Source: an uncultured Oscillospiraceae bacterium (GTDB lineage: Bacteria; Bacillota_A; Clostridia; Oscillospirales; Oscillospiraceae). From it: a stretch of 11,817 nucleotides of DNA. The translations under genes and the position numbers were made by a program. Position 1 is the stretch's first letter. Every line of letters begins with the position of its first letter. Under the pieces are notes generated by a model, which saw nothing but the letters and a program-made list of their open reading frames with translations, searched no databases and had not been told where the DNA came from. Below are positions 1 through 7,000 of this stretch, one piece after another. Where the stretch lies: contig CANRMG010000046.1 of assembly GCA_947631675.1 (NCBI GenBank), positions 1-11,817 on the forward strand. Reading direction: 5' to 3'.

Positions 1-906
1 GTCATCATCCTGGCGGCCACCAACCGGCCCGAGGCCCTGGACCCGGCCCTGACCCGGCCAGGGCGCTTCGACCGGCGGGTGCCGGTGGAGCTGCCGGACC
101 TGAAAGGCCGGGAGGCCATATTGAAGGTGCACGCCAAAAAGGTGAAGGTGGCGGAGGATGTGGACTACGAGAAGGTGGCCCGCATGGCCTCCGGCGCGTC
201 GGGCGCGGAGCTTGCCAACATCGTGAACGAGGCGGCTCTCCGTGCTGTCCGGGATGGGCGGAAGTTCGTCACCCAGGCGGACCTGGAGGAGAGCATCGAG
301 GTGGTGATAGCCGGGTACCAGAAGAAGAACGCTATCCTCACCGATAAAGAAAAGCGCATCGTGTCCTACCACGAGATCGGCCACGCCCTGGTGGCGGCCC
401 GCCAGACCAATTCCGCCCCCGTGCAGAAGATCACCATCATCCCCCGGACCTCCGGGGCCCTGGGCTACACCATGCAGGTGGAGCAGACGGATAAATATCT
501 CATGACCCGTGAGGAACTGGAGAACAAGATCGCCACCCTCACTGGCGGCCGGGCCGCAGAGGAGATCGTCTTCGGCGACTACACCACCGGCGCCTCCAAC
601 GACATCGAGCAGGCCACCAAGCTGGCCCGGGCCATGATCACCCGCTACGGCATGAGCGCCGACTTCGACATGGTGGCCATGGAGACAGTGACCAACCAGT
701 ACCTGGGCGGGGACACGTCCCTGGCCTGCTCCGAACAGACCTCTGCCGCGATAGATGAGCAGGTGGTTCAGATGGTGAAGAAGCAGCATGAAAAGGCCAC
801 GAAAATACTCACCGACGACCGGGACAAGCTGGACGAGCTGGCGGCGTACCTCTATGAGCACGAGACCATCACCGGCGACGAGTTTATGGGCATCCTGAAC
901 CGCTGA
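1..906 (+). CDS. ftsH: ATP-dependent zinc metalloprotease FtsH, C-terminal part (5' end outside window)
   Basis: The reading frame is open from base 1 and gives 301 residues before TGA at 904. FtsH is the membrane-anchored AAA+ protease that unfolds and degrades misfolded or short-lived membrane and cytosolic proteins. The visible part starts in the AAA+ module with AATNRPEALDPALTRPGRFD (second region of homology with the arginine-finger residues), then the AAA lid. The M41 peptidase domain follows, with the zinc motif HEIGH at visible residues 124-128 and the third zinc ligand Asp in GASNDIEQAT at about 201. The protein ends a few residues after ITGDEF, the usual FtsH C-terminus. The N-terminal transmembrane segments and Walker A/B motifs lie upstream of the window. 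An internal ATG at 79 would cut the AAA+ domain and is not the true start. A strong terminator follows about 95 bp downstream, so this is probably the last gene of its transcript. Identity is secure. Confidence 0.97.
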   Translation, partial: VIILAATNRPEALDPALTRPGRFDRRVPVELPDLKGREAILKVHAKKVKVAEDVDYEKVARMASGASGAELANIVNEAALRAVRDGRKFVTQADLEESIEVVIAGYQKKNAILTDKEKRIVSYHEIGHALVAARQTNSAPVQKITIIPRTSGALGYTMQVEQTDKYLMTREELENKIATLTGGRAAEEIVFGDYTTGASNDIEQATKLARAMITRYGMSADFDMVAMETVTNQYLGGDTSLACSEQTSAAIDEQVVQMVKKQHEKATKILTDDRDKLDELAAYLYEHETITGDEFMGILNR

Positions 907-942
907 GGGGAGAACGCGCCCTCAACGCAACGCTCAAGGCAA

Positions 943-974
943 AATGCAACGCTCCCCCGAAAAGCGTTGCATTG
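943..974. repeat. 11-bp inverted repeat downstream of ftsH
   Basis: AATGCAACGCT (943-953) and AGCGTTGCATT (964-974) are perfect reverse complements around a 10-base loop. A second copy of GCAACGCT lies at 927-934, so the right arm could pair with either copy. There is no T-run after the right arm, so I do not call it a terminator. It may be a 3' UTR stem protecting the ftsH message. Confidence 0.6.
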
Positions 975-1000
975 TATCAATTAGCGCAATCTTTGCCAAA

Positions 1001-1046
1001 AAAGCACGGTTTCTTTGATATTTGACAGAAACCGTGCTTTTGTGAT
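1001..1046 (+). terminator. Intrinsic terminator of ftsH, possibly bidirectional
   Basis: A 15-bp perfect stem, AAAAGCACGGTTTCT (about 1001-1015) against AGAAACCGTGCTTTT (1027-1041), closes an 11-12 base loop. T-rich sequence follows (TTTTGTGATTTTTCCC), and an A-run precedes the left arm, so it could work in both directions. It separates ftsH from the peptide cassette. Confidence 0.85.
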
Positions 1047-1100
1047 TTTTCCCTTTTAATTTTATAAGGCTTTTTGCGAAAAACATGGCAGATGGATATT

Positions 1101-1166
1101 TTAAAATTGTACCGATCTTCTCCTTAAGCGGCTGAGCAGCAGGTCCATGGGGATGCCATTCATGCC
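1101..1166 (-). pseudogene. Possible scrap of a response-regulator receiver C-terminus
   Basis: Read on the minus strand, this stretch encodes GMNG-IPMDLLLSRLRRR and ends with TAA at 1101-1103. GMNG followed by a Pro, a 'DLL' helix and basic residues resembles the end of receiver domains. The hybrid kinase in this same window ends GMNGHLAKPIDLDKMMDLL, and part of the DNA matches too (CAGCAGGTCCAT and TTCATGCC occur in the same order near 4038 and 4087). If real, an internal segment including the Lys-Pro is gone and nothing recognisable lies upstream. This is inference from a short match and could be coincidence. Confidence 0.25.
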
Positions 1167-1194
1167 GTGATCTTGTCGATTCGGGACACAGCTA

Positions 1195-1223
1195 TTGACA
1201 CCTGCCCCGGTTCGTCTGATACT
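1195..1223 (+). promoter_or_regulatory. Promoter of the peptide/radical SAM cassette
   Basis: TTGACA (1195-1200, perfect -35) is followed after 17 bases by GATACT (1218-1223, four of six to TATAAT). The predicted start near 1230 leaves a leader of about 48 nt before the peptide ATG at 1279. A purine-rich ribosome binding site (AAAAGAGGGG, 1263-1272) precedes that ATG. Confidence 0.7.
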
Positions 1224-1278
1224 ATGACCGGGCTATCGGAGATCAAGAGGCAGACCGTCAGGAAAAGAGGGGAAAAAC

Positions 1279-1554
1279 ATGTCCGAAGAGAAGAAAAACG
1301 AGGTCCTGAACAAGGGAAAAGAGCTGGACGAGAGCGAACTGGGCGCGGTGAACGGAGCGGCCGATTGCTTCTGTTACGTCGGGGGTGCCGGTGTCAGCGA
1401 TGAGAACACCGGCTGCGGCTGTGTTTTGGGCGGCAGCGGCAAGGACAGCGGCAACACATGCATCTGTATCGTCGGAGGGGGCGGCCAGCCGAAAGGCAAT
1501 GTCCTTCCGTCCGAAGAAGACATTGCAAACGTTCCAAAAAGCATCGACGTCTGA
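1279..1554 (+). CDS. Putative RiPP precursor peptide with three C-x-C-x-x-G-G-x-G repeats
   Basis: This is a 91-residue peptide that I do not recognise as a named family. Residues 1-28 look like a leader: highly charged, then ELDESELGAVNGA, which has the E-L-x-x-V-x-G-G/A form of double-glycine-type leaders. Residues 29-91 contain three repeats: CFCYVGGAG (30-38), CGCVLGGSG (46-54) and CICIVGGGG (61-69), separated by short Gly/Asn/Asp/Ser spacers, then a tail NVLPSEEDIANVPKSIDV. All six cysteines sit in C-x-C pairs. The ATG at 1279 is fixed by the AAAAGAGGGG site. A radical SAM gene begins nine bases after the stop, so the two are surely co-transcribed. I infer a ribosomally made, post-translationally modified peptide whose C-x-C or Gly positions are the substrate. 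No C39 peptidase/transporter is in the window. An alternative is a small metal-binding protein, since C-x-C pairs bind metals. Confidence 0.75.
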   Translation: MSEEKKNEVLNKGKELDESELGAVNGAADCFCYVGGAGVSDENTGCGCVLGGSGKDSGNTCICIVGGGGQPKGNVLPSEEDIANVPKSIDV

Positions 1555-1563
1555 AAATGTATA

Positions 1564-2634
1564 ATGTATTACATACTGGATGAGCGTTATGCGCTGCGCG
1601 GCTGGCAAAAACTGCCGTTTGCACTGCTGGACCGGCGCAGAGGGCGGGCCTCCTTCCTGAAGAAGGCGGATATGGCGCTGCTCCTGGACATGGACGGCTG
1701 CACAGACCTGGCGGCTGCGTCCGAGCAGCAGAAAAAAGCGCTGAAAAAGCTGGAAGAGGATGGCGTCATACACGCCTGCGCGCCGGGGACGGAGCTGAAG
1801 GACGAGCAGAAATACAAGTTCTTTGACAACCGCTACATCCGCACGGCGCACTGGTCCGTGACGGGGCGCTGCAACTATCGCTGCAAGCACTGCTATATGT
1901 CCGCGCCGGACGCAAAATACGGGGAGCTGGACCATGAGACGGCGATGAGCATCGCCCATCAGATCGTGGACTGCGGCATCGCAGACGTTACCTTGACCGG
2001 CGGGGAGCCGCTGGTCCGCCCGGACTTCTTCGACATCGTGGACGTGCTGCTGGACGGCGGCGTGCACATTTCCCAGATCTACTCCAACGGCCGCCAGGTA
2101 ACGGATGAGCTTTTGAAAAAGCTGGAGGACCGGGGCGTCCGCCCGGAGTTCAACATGAGCTTCGACGGCGTGGGCTGGCACGACTGGCTCCGGGGCGTGC
2201 CTGGCGCGGAAAAACATGTGGCAGATGCGTTCCTGCGCTGCCGTGAGCACGGGTTCCCCACCGGTTCGGAAATGTGCATCCACCAGCGGAACAAGCACAC
2301 CCTGCGGGAAACGGTCCGGTTCCTGGCAAGCGTGGGCTGCACCTCCTTAAAAGTCACCACCATCTCGGATGTGGGCGCATGGAAAGAGGGCGGGTACGGC
2401 CCCGCCATTGAGATAGAAGAGCTGTTTCAGACCTACCTGGATTACATTCCGCAGTACTATGCCGACGGTATGCCCCTGGCGCTGCAGCTGGGCGGATGCC
2501 GCGCCGGCGCGCTGGAGACCAGCCCGGACGACATCATGGGACGGGATATGGCGGCCTGCACCCTCTTAAAAGGGGGCTGGGCGGACTGGATCAGCCAAGT
2601 CATGGAGACGATCACACTGCCGGAAAGGCAGTAA
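1564..2634 (+). CDS. Radical SAM peptide-maturase-like enzyme lacking a SPASM region
   Basis: 356 residues. Residues 1-90 are a small N-terminal domain with acidic and Lys-rich helices ending in EEDGVI, as in PqqD-like or winged-helix RiPP-recognition regions (inference). The radical SAM core follows: CNYRCKHC (C103, C107, C110) binds the 4Fe-4S cluster and TGGEP (145-149) contacts S-adenosylmethionine. Later landmarks are YSNGRQ (173-178) and FDGVGWHDWLRG (200-211), all as in SPASM-type peptide maturases. Such enzymes usually continue another 80-120 residues with a Cys-rich auxiliary-cluster domain. Here the chain ends soon after GGCRAG and MAACTLLKG with an unrelated-looking tail, WADWISQVMETITLPERQ. 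The upstream peptide gene is the obvious substrate. No strong ribosome binding site precedes ATG 1564, so translational coupling to the peptide is likely. The enzyme may be C-terminally truncated. None of the three frames after about 2563 encodes the missing cysteines, so a deletion is more likely than a simple frameshift. Confidence 0.85.
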   Translation: MYYILDERYALRGWQKLPFALLDRRRGRASFLKKADMALLLDMDGCTDLAAASEQQKKALKKLEEDGVIHACAPGTELKDEQKYKFFDNRYIRTAHWSVTGRCNYRCKHCYMSAPDAKYGELDHETAMSIAHQIVDCGIADVTLTGGEPLVRPDFFDIVDVLLDGGVHISQIYSNGRQVTDELLKKLEDRGVRPEFNMSFDGVGWHDWLRGVPGAEKHVADAFLRCREHGFPTGSEMCIHQRNKHTLRETVRFLASVGCTSLKVTTISDVGAWKEGGYGPAIEIEELFQTYLDYIPQYYADGMPLALQLGGCRAGALETSPDDIMGRDMAACTLLKGGWADWISQVMETITLPERQ

Positions 2635-2639
2635 AAACA

Positions 2640-2780
2640 TACCATAATGAACTGGGACATGCCTGCGCCTGCGTGGCAGGCGGCGGCGGAGAATGGAATG
2701 AGAAGGGCCAAAAGGAATTTAAAACAAAAACACGCTGCGTCTGTGTGTTCGGCGGTGCGGGGAATGCACCGCTTAATTGA
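2640..2780 (+). pseudogene. Second C-x-C-x-x-G-G-x-G repeat peptide without a start codon
   Basis: In the frame one base off from the radical SAM gene, starting right after its stop, the sequence reads NELGHACACVAGGGG, a 15-residue Lys/Glu/Thr-rich spacer, then RCVCVFGGAGNAPLN and TGA at 2778. CACVAGGGG and CVCVFGGAG match the three repeats of the upstream precursor, and NELG may be what is left of a leader like ESELG. No ATG, GTG or TTG lies in this frame near the repeats. The nearest ATG (2647) is in the enzyme's frame, and the upstream in-frame ATG (2496) would give an implausible start inside the enzyme gene. I read it as the core of a second precursor fused to the truncated enzyme gene by deletion. 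It could instead be expressed by frameshifting, or start at a non-standard codon. Confidence 0.6.
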
Positions 2781-2807
2781 ATAAGGGCAGCCGATCTGAA
2801 CAGATAA

Positions 2808-2836
2808 AAGACCCCGTCCCTCCGGGACGGGGTCTT
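2808..2836. terminator. Bidirectional terminator between the peptide cassette and the sugar kinase
   Basis: AAGACCCCGTCCC (2808-2820) and GGGACGGGGTCTT (2824-2836) form a perfect 13-bp stem with a 3-base loop. On the minus strand the stem runs into CTTTTATCTG, and on the plus strand into TTATTG. It can therefore end both the convergent peptide cassette (+) and the sugar-kinase transcript (-). Confidence 0.85.
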
Positions 2837-2849
2837 ATTGTCGCTGAGA

Positions 2850-2938
2850 TCAGAAATTATAGCTCTTGCAGACGGGGGAGTTGGCGTCGGCAGACGCTGC
2901 ATCGTACCAAATGAGGTTGTGGCCGCTTATCCGATGTT
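2850..2938 (-). other. Orphan open tail between sugar kinase and terminator
   Basis: On the minus strand, just after the kinase stop, one frame is open for 28 codons and reads GHNLIWYDAASADANSPVC followed by KSYNF and TGA at 2850-2852, immediately before the shared terminator. It has no start codon, as a TAA lies just upstream in frame. The residue mix looks protein-like rather than random, so it may be the end of a lost gene. At this length chance cannot be excluded. Confidence 0.2.
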
Positions 2939-3898
2939 ATTCAATATCTCCTCCACCTGGGCCCGCTCCGGCATAGAGCGGATGGCGCCCTTTTTGGTGG
3001 TGACCAGGTAGGCCGCCGCGTTAGCGAACCGGAGCATCTCTGTCAGCTCCTCCGCCGTCAGGCCGTCCAGCCCCCGGTCCAGAATGTAGTTCAGCACCGC
3101 CGCGCAGAAGGTGTCCCCCGCGCCGGTGGTCTCGATGGTGCCCCCCAGCCGGAAGGCCGGGACGAACGCCCGGGTGCTGCCGGTGTAGGCGTAGCTGCCG
3201 TCGGCTCCGGCCGTCACGTTCAATAGCCGGATATTGGGATACTCCTCCAGGAGCATGACCGCGCCGGCGTCAAAGTCGGTCTGCCCGGTCATGAACTCCA
3301 GCTCGTTGTCCGCGATCTTCACCACGTCCGCCTGGGCGAGACCCCAAGCGATCATGGCCTTGGCCACGTACATGTCCCGCCACAGGGGCGGGCGCAGGTT
3401 GGGGTCGAAGGAGATCACCGCCCCGGCTTTGCGCGCCAGGGCTACCGCCTTCACAGTAGCGGCCCGGACCGGCTCGCTCGTCAGCGACAGGGTGCCAAAA
3501 TGGAATATCCTCGTGTTTTTGATGAGCGCGGCGGGCACTTCCTCAGCCTCCAGCATCATGTCCGCGCCCGGGTCCCGGTAGAAGGAGAAGTCCCGGTCCC
3601 CGTCGGGGGCCGTCTGGACGAAGGCCAGGGTGGTGTGCACCCGTCCGTCCGCCGCCAGGCCGCCCATGTCGATGCCGGCGCTCTCGCCCGTCTGCCGCAG
3701 CATACGGCCGAAGGCGTCGTTGCCCACCTTCCCGATGAAGGCGGTCTTCCGGTCCAGCTTCTGCAGCATGGCCAGCACGTTGCAGGGCGCCCCGCCGGGG
3801 TTGGCCTCAAAGATGGGATTGCCCTGTGCGCTCACGCCGTTTTCCGTGAAGTCGATGAGCATCTCGCCCAGGGCCACCACGTCATACATCCGCTCCAT
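2927..3898 (-). CDS. PfkB-family carbohydrate kinase, fructokinase-like
   Basis: 323 residues, the usual size for a PfkB/ribokinase-fold sugar kinase. The protein phosphorylates a sugar using ATP in the cytoplasm. Family signatures are clear: GEMLIDF near the N-terminus, NPGGAPCN (33-40) at the substrate site, GKVGNDAFG (56-64), SFDPNLRP (163-170), and the ATP/anion-hole motif TTGAGDTF (257-264) with catalytic Asp262. The DPNLRP and GGAPCN forms are common in fructokinases, so fructose is the best guess; 2-keto-3-deoxygluconate or another ketose is possible. The start at 3898 is chosen because AAAGGAGA lies about 10 bases upstream. A longer in-frame extension to 3988 is Gly/Arg-rich and lacks a binding site. 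A 24-codon remnant of another gene ends two bases before this ATG, which suggests former translational coupling in a sugar-use operon. Confidence 0.93.
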   Translation of the reverse strand: MERMYDVVALGEMLIDFTENGVSAQGNPIFEANPGGAPCNVLAMLQKLDRKTAFIGKVGNDAFGRMLRQTGESAGIDMGGLAADGRVHTTLAFVQTAPDGDRDFSFYRDPGADMMLEAEEVPAALIKNTRIFHFGTLSLTSEPVRAATVKAVALARKAGAVISFDPNLRPPLWRDMYVAKAMIAWGLAQADVVKIADNELEFMTGQTDFDAGAVMLLEEYPNIRLLNVTAGADGSYAYTGSTRAFVPAFRLGGTIETTGAGDTFCAAVLNYILDRGLDGLTAEELTEMLRFANAAAYLVTTKKGAIRSMPERAQVEEILNNIG

Positions 3899-3900
3899 GG

Positions 3901-3975
3901 TCACGTCTCTCCTTTCCCAAGGTCCAGCTCGTATTTCTCCACGCCCACCAGCACCGCGCCGCCCTCGGCCTGGGA
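3901..3975 (-). pseudogene. 24-codon C-terminal remnant of a gene formerly upstream of the sugar kinase
   Basis: On the minus strand, a frame opened by TGA at 3976-3978 reads SQAEGGAVLVGVEKYELDLG then KGET, ending in TGA at 3901-3903, two bases before the kinase ATG. The kinase ribosome binding site lies inside its last codons, as in tightly coupled operons. GGAVLVGVE followed by alternating hydrophobics looks like the last beta strands of a glycoside-hydrolase C-terminal domain (inference only). The rest of the gene is missing; the histidine kinase gene ends 35 bases further upstream. Confidence 0.4.
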
Positions 3976-4009
3976 TCAGGGAGGCCATTGGCAGGCAGTA
4001 AAGGGACAG

Positions 4010-7000
4010 TCACCGTTTCCCGCTGAACACGTTCCGCAGCAGGTCCATCATCTTGTCCAGGTCGATGGGCTTGGCCAGGTGGCCGTTCATGCCCGCCTCT
4101 ATGGCCCGCTCCCGGTCCTCCTCAAAGGCGTTGGCGGTCATGGCGATGATGGGCAGACTGGCCAGAGCGGGGTCTTCCATGGCGCGGATGGCGCTGGTGG
4201 CGGCGTAGCCGTCCATGATAGGCATCTGGATGTCCATCAGGACCAGGTCGTAGTATCCCGGCCCGGCCTGAAGGATCATGTCGCAGGCCTGCCGGCCGTT
4301 CTCGGCGCACGCCACCTGGAAGCCGGCCTCGCTCAGCAGCTCCTCGGCGATCTCCCGGTTCAGTTCGTTGTCTTCGGCCAGGAGGATGCGCTTGCCCACG
4401 AAGTTGTCCTCCCTGCGCAGGGCGGCGCTCTGGCCGGACTGGTCGTCTACGGCCCGGCCCAGGCTGCGCTCCAGGGTATGATGCAGGTCGGAGGCGAACA
4501 GGGGCTTGCTGATAAAGCCGGTGACGCCGGCCTGGCGGGCCTCCTCCTCGATGTCCGTCCAGTCATAGGCGGACATGAGGATGATGGGGGAGTCGTCGCC
4601 CACGATCTTGCGTATCTCCCGGACGGTCTCGATGCCGCTCAGCTCCGGCATGGACCAGTCCACGATATAGACCTCGAAGGGGTCGGCCAGGTCCACGGCC
4701 TCCGTGGTGCGGGCGATGGCCTCCCGGCCGGAGGGGGCCCACTCCGCCCGCATGCCGATCTCCCGGAGCATTTTGGACACGCTCTGGCAGCAGACCATGT
4801 CGTCGTCCACCACCAGGCCCCGGAAGCCCTTCAGCTCCGCGATGGGCTCCATCTCCTGGTGGACGCCCGCCAGCCGCAGCTCCAGCGTCACGGTGAAGGT
4901 GGTGCCCTTCTCCGGCACGCTCTCCACGGCGATGGTGCCGCCCATCATATCCACGATGTTCTTGGTGATGGCCATGCCCAGGCCGGTGCCCTGGATGCCG
5001 CTGACCGTGGTGGTCTGCTCCCGGGTGAAGGGATCGAACACCGTCTTGGCGAACTCCGGGCTCATGCCGATGCCGGTATCGCTGACCCGAAATTCATAGG
5101 TGCCCCGCTTGGGGGAGCGGGAGGGCTTCTGGGTGATCCGAATGGCCACCGTGCCCCCGGCGGGAGTGAACTTGATGGCGTTGGACGTCAGGTTCAGGAG
5201 GATCTGGTTGAGCCGGAGCTTGTCGCAGTATACCTCCTCGTCCACCACGTCCACCGTGTCGATGAACAGCTCCAGGCGCTTGGCGTGGACGTCGGACTGG
5301 ACGATGTTCCGCAGGCCCTGCAGGATGTCCGCCAGGTTCTCCGGCCGCTCGTTGATGGTGACCTTCCCCGACTCGATGCGGCTCATGTCCAGCACGTCGT
5401 TGATGAGGCTGAGAAGGTGGTTGGATGCCTGGGCGATCTTCGCCAGATAGTCCCGGGCCCGCTCCTGGTTGTCCAGGTGGGTGGTGGTGAGGGCCGTATA
5501 GCCGATGATGGCGTTCATGGGCGTACGAATATCGTGGGACATATTGTTGAGGAAGGTGGTCTTGGCCCGGTTGGCGGCGTCCGCCGCCTGTAGGGCGCGG
5601 GTCAGCTCCTCGGTCTTGTTCTCCAGCTCGCCGGTGGCCAGGGCGATCTTTTTCTGCAGCCGCCGCTGGTTGCCGGTCCGCACCGCCAGCATGATCAGCG
5701 CGAACAGGAGCAGCAGCACGAGCATGACGCCGATCAGGCTGTAGACCGGATTCTGATACAGGAAGGCGGTCAGGCTCATATCGTCCACCCGCCCGGCGTC
5801 GATCTCCCGGTATACCACGGCGTCCATCTCCGCGTCGGTGAAGCTGTCCCCGCCCTTGTCCAGCAGGGAGAGCAGGTACCGGCTGCCGGGGACGCGGTCG
5901 CCCACGGCGTAGGAGAAGGACGTATCCGTCAGCACGACGGACGCCAGCCGGTTGCGGGCGTCCTGCTGGACGTATCTCTCGGCGGTGTAGGAGTAGAGGA
6001 TGACGGCATCGGCCCTGCCGTCCAGCACCGCCTGGACGCACTCGTCCGTGGTGGGGAAGCGCAGCACCGCGTCCTCCGGGTAGCGGCCGGCGAGAAAGCT
6101 GTCTATGGCGTCCGCCCGGTCCATCATGGCCAGGCGCTCCGCCGTGCCGGTGAAGCCGTCCAGGGTCAGGCGGGCCAGGTTGGTCTGGTAGTAGGGGGAC
6201 GTGATCTTGTAGTGCTCCTTCTCTGCCATGTAATAGTCCCCGGTGAAGTCCAGCACCACGTCCGCCGTCCCCTCCGCCCGCAGGGCATAGTACTCGTTCC
6301 GGTCCGCCACGGGGATGAACTCATAGCTGAGCCCCAGCCGCTGGGCCAGGATATCGAACAGCGCGGGCAGGATGCCCTGGGCCTGGCCGTCCCGGAAATA
6401 GCAGTAGGGGGCCCGGTCGGGGTTAAAGAGCAGCCGCAGGGGCTTGCCCGAGGCCTGGTGCTCCTCCAGATAGGCCCGCTCCCCGGCGTTCAGGATGATG
6501 GACCCGTCCTTGTCGGTGCCATAGTACGTCTCGTGCAGGGACTCCCGCCAGTTGGGGTCGTGCAGGTCCATCTCGTTGATGGCCGCGTTGATCCGCTCCA
6601 TCAGGTCGGACCGGTCCTTCCGAGTGCATATGTAGAAGGGGCTGGCGGAGAAGGAGTCCAGCAGCCACTCATTTTCCAGCAGCCGCAGGCTGCCGCTGAC
6701 GGCGGCGTCCACCTGGCCGTCCTGCAGGGCGGCGGAGAGCTCATCCTGCCCGTCGAAGTATACCGGGGTGAAGGTGAAGCTGTGCTCCCGGGCGAACTGC
6801 TCGAAGTTGGTGTTCTTGGAGTTGCCCTCCAGCATGCCCACGGTGATGCCGTCGTAGGTGGCATAGTCCCCCTCCACGATGTCCTGGTTGCCGCTCTTCA
6901 CGGTGACGATGGTGGAGTTGACGCCGATGGACTGGTCGGAGAACAAGAACTCCTGCGCCCGCTCCGGGGTCTTGGAGACGGAGGTGACGATGTCCACCTC

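Noticed and set aside
1279..1554. Nif11-type or SCIFF-type precursor assignment
   Set aside because: The leader is far shorter than a Nif11 leader, and the cysteines are in C-x-C/GGxG units rather than the six-Cys SCIFF pattern, so no known class fits.
1258..2298. 346-codon minus-strand open frame opposite the peptide and radical SAM genes
   Set aside because: Shadow frame. The plus strand has real motifs (CNYRCKHC, GGEP and the C-x-C repeats), while this frame has none.
2647..2784. 46-codon small frame starting ATG 2647 after the radical SAM stop
   Set aside because: It has a usable purine stretch upstream, but its product shows no motif, while the overlapping frame carries the recognisable repeats.
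3899..3988. 30-residue N-terminal extension of the sugar kinase
   Set aside because: It is Arg/Gly-rich with no ribosome binding site; a good site precedes the internal ATG at 3898, which matches the family's normal N-terminus.
3500..5593. 697-codon plus-strand open frame opposite the sugar kinase and histidine kinase
   Set aside because: It is antisense to two clearly recognisable genes. Its His/Val/Gly/Gln-rich composition is typical of the shadow of a GC-rich gene, and no domain is visible.
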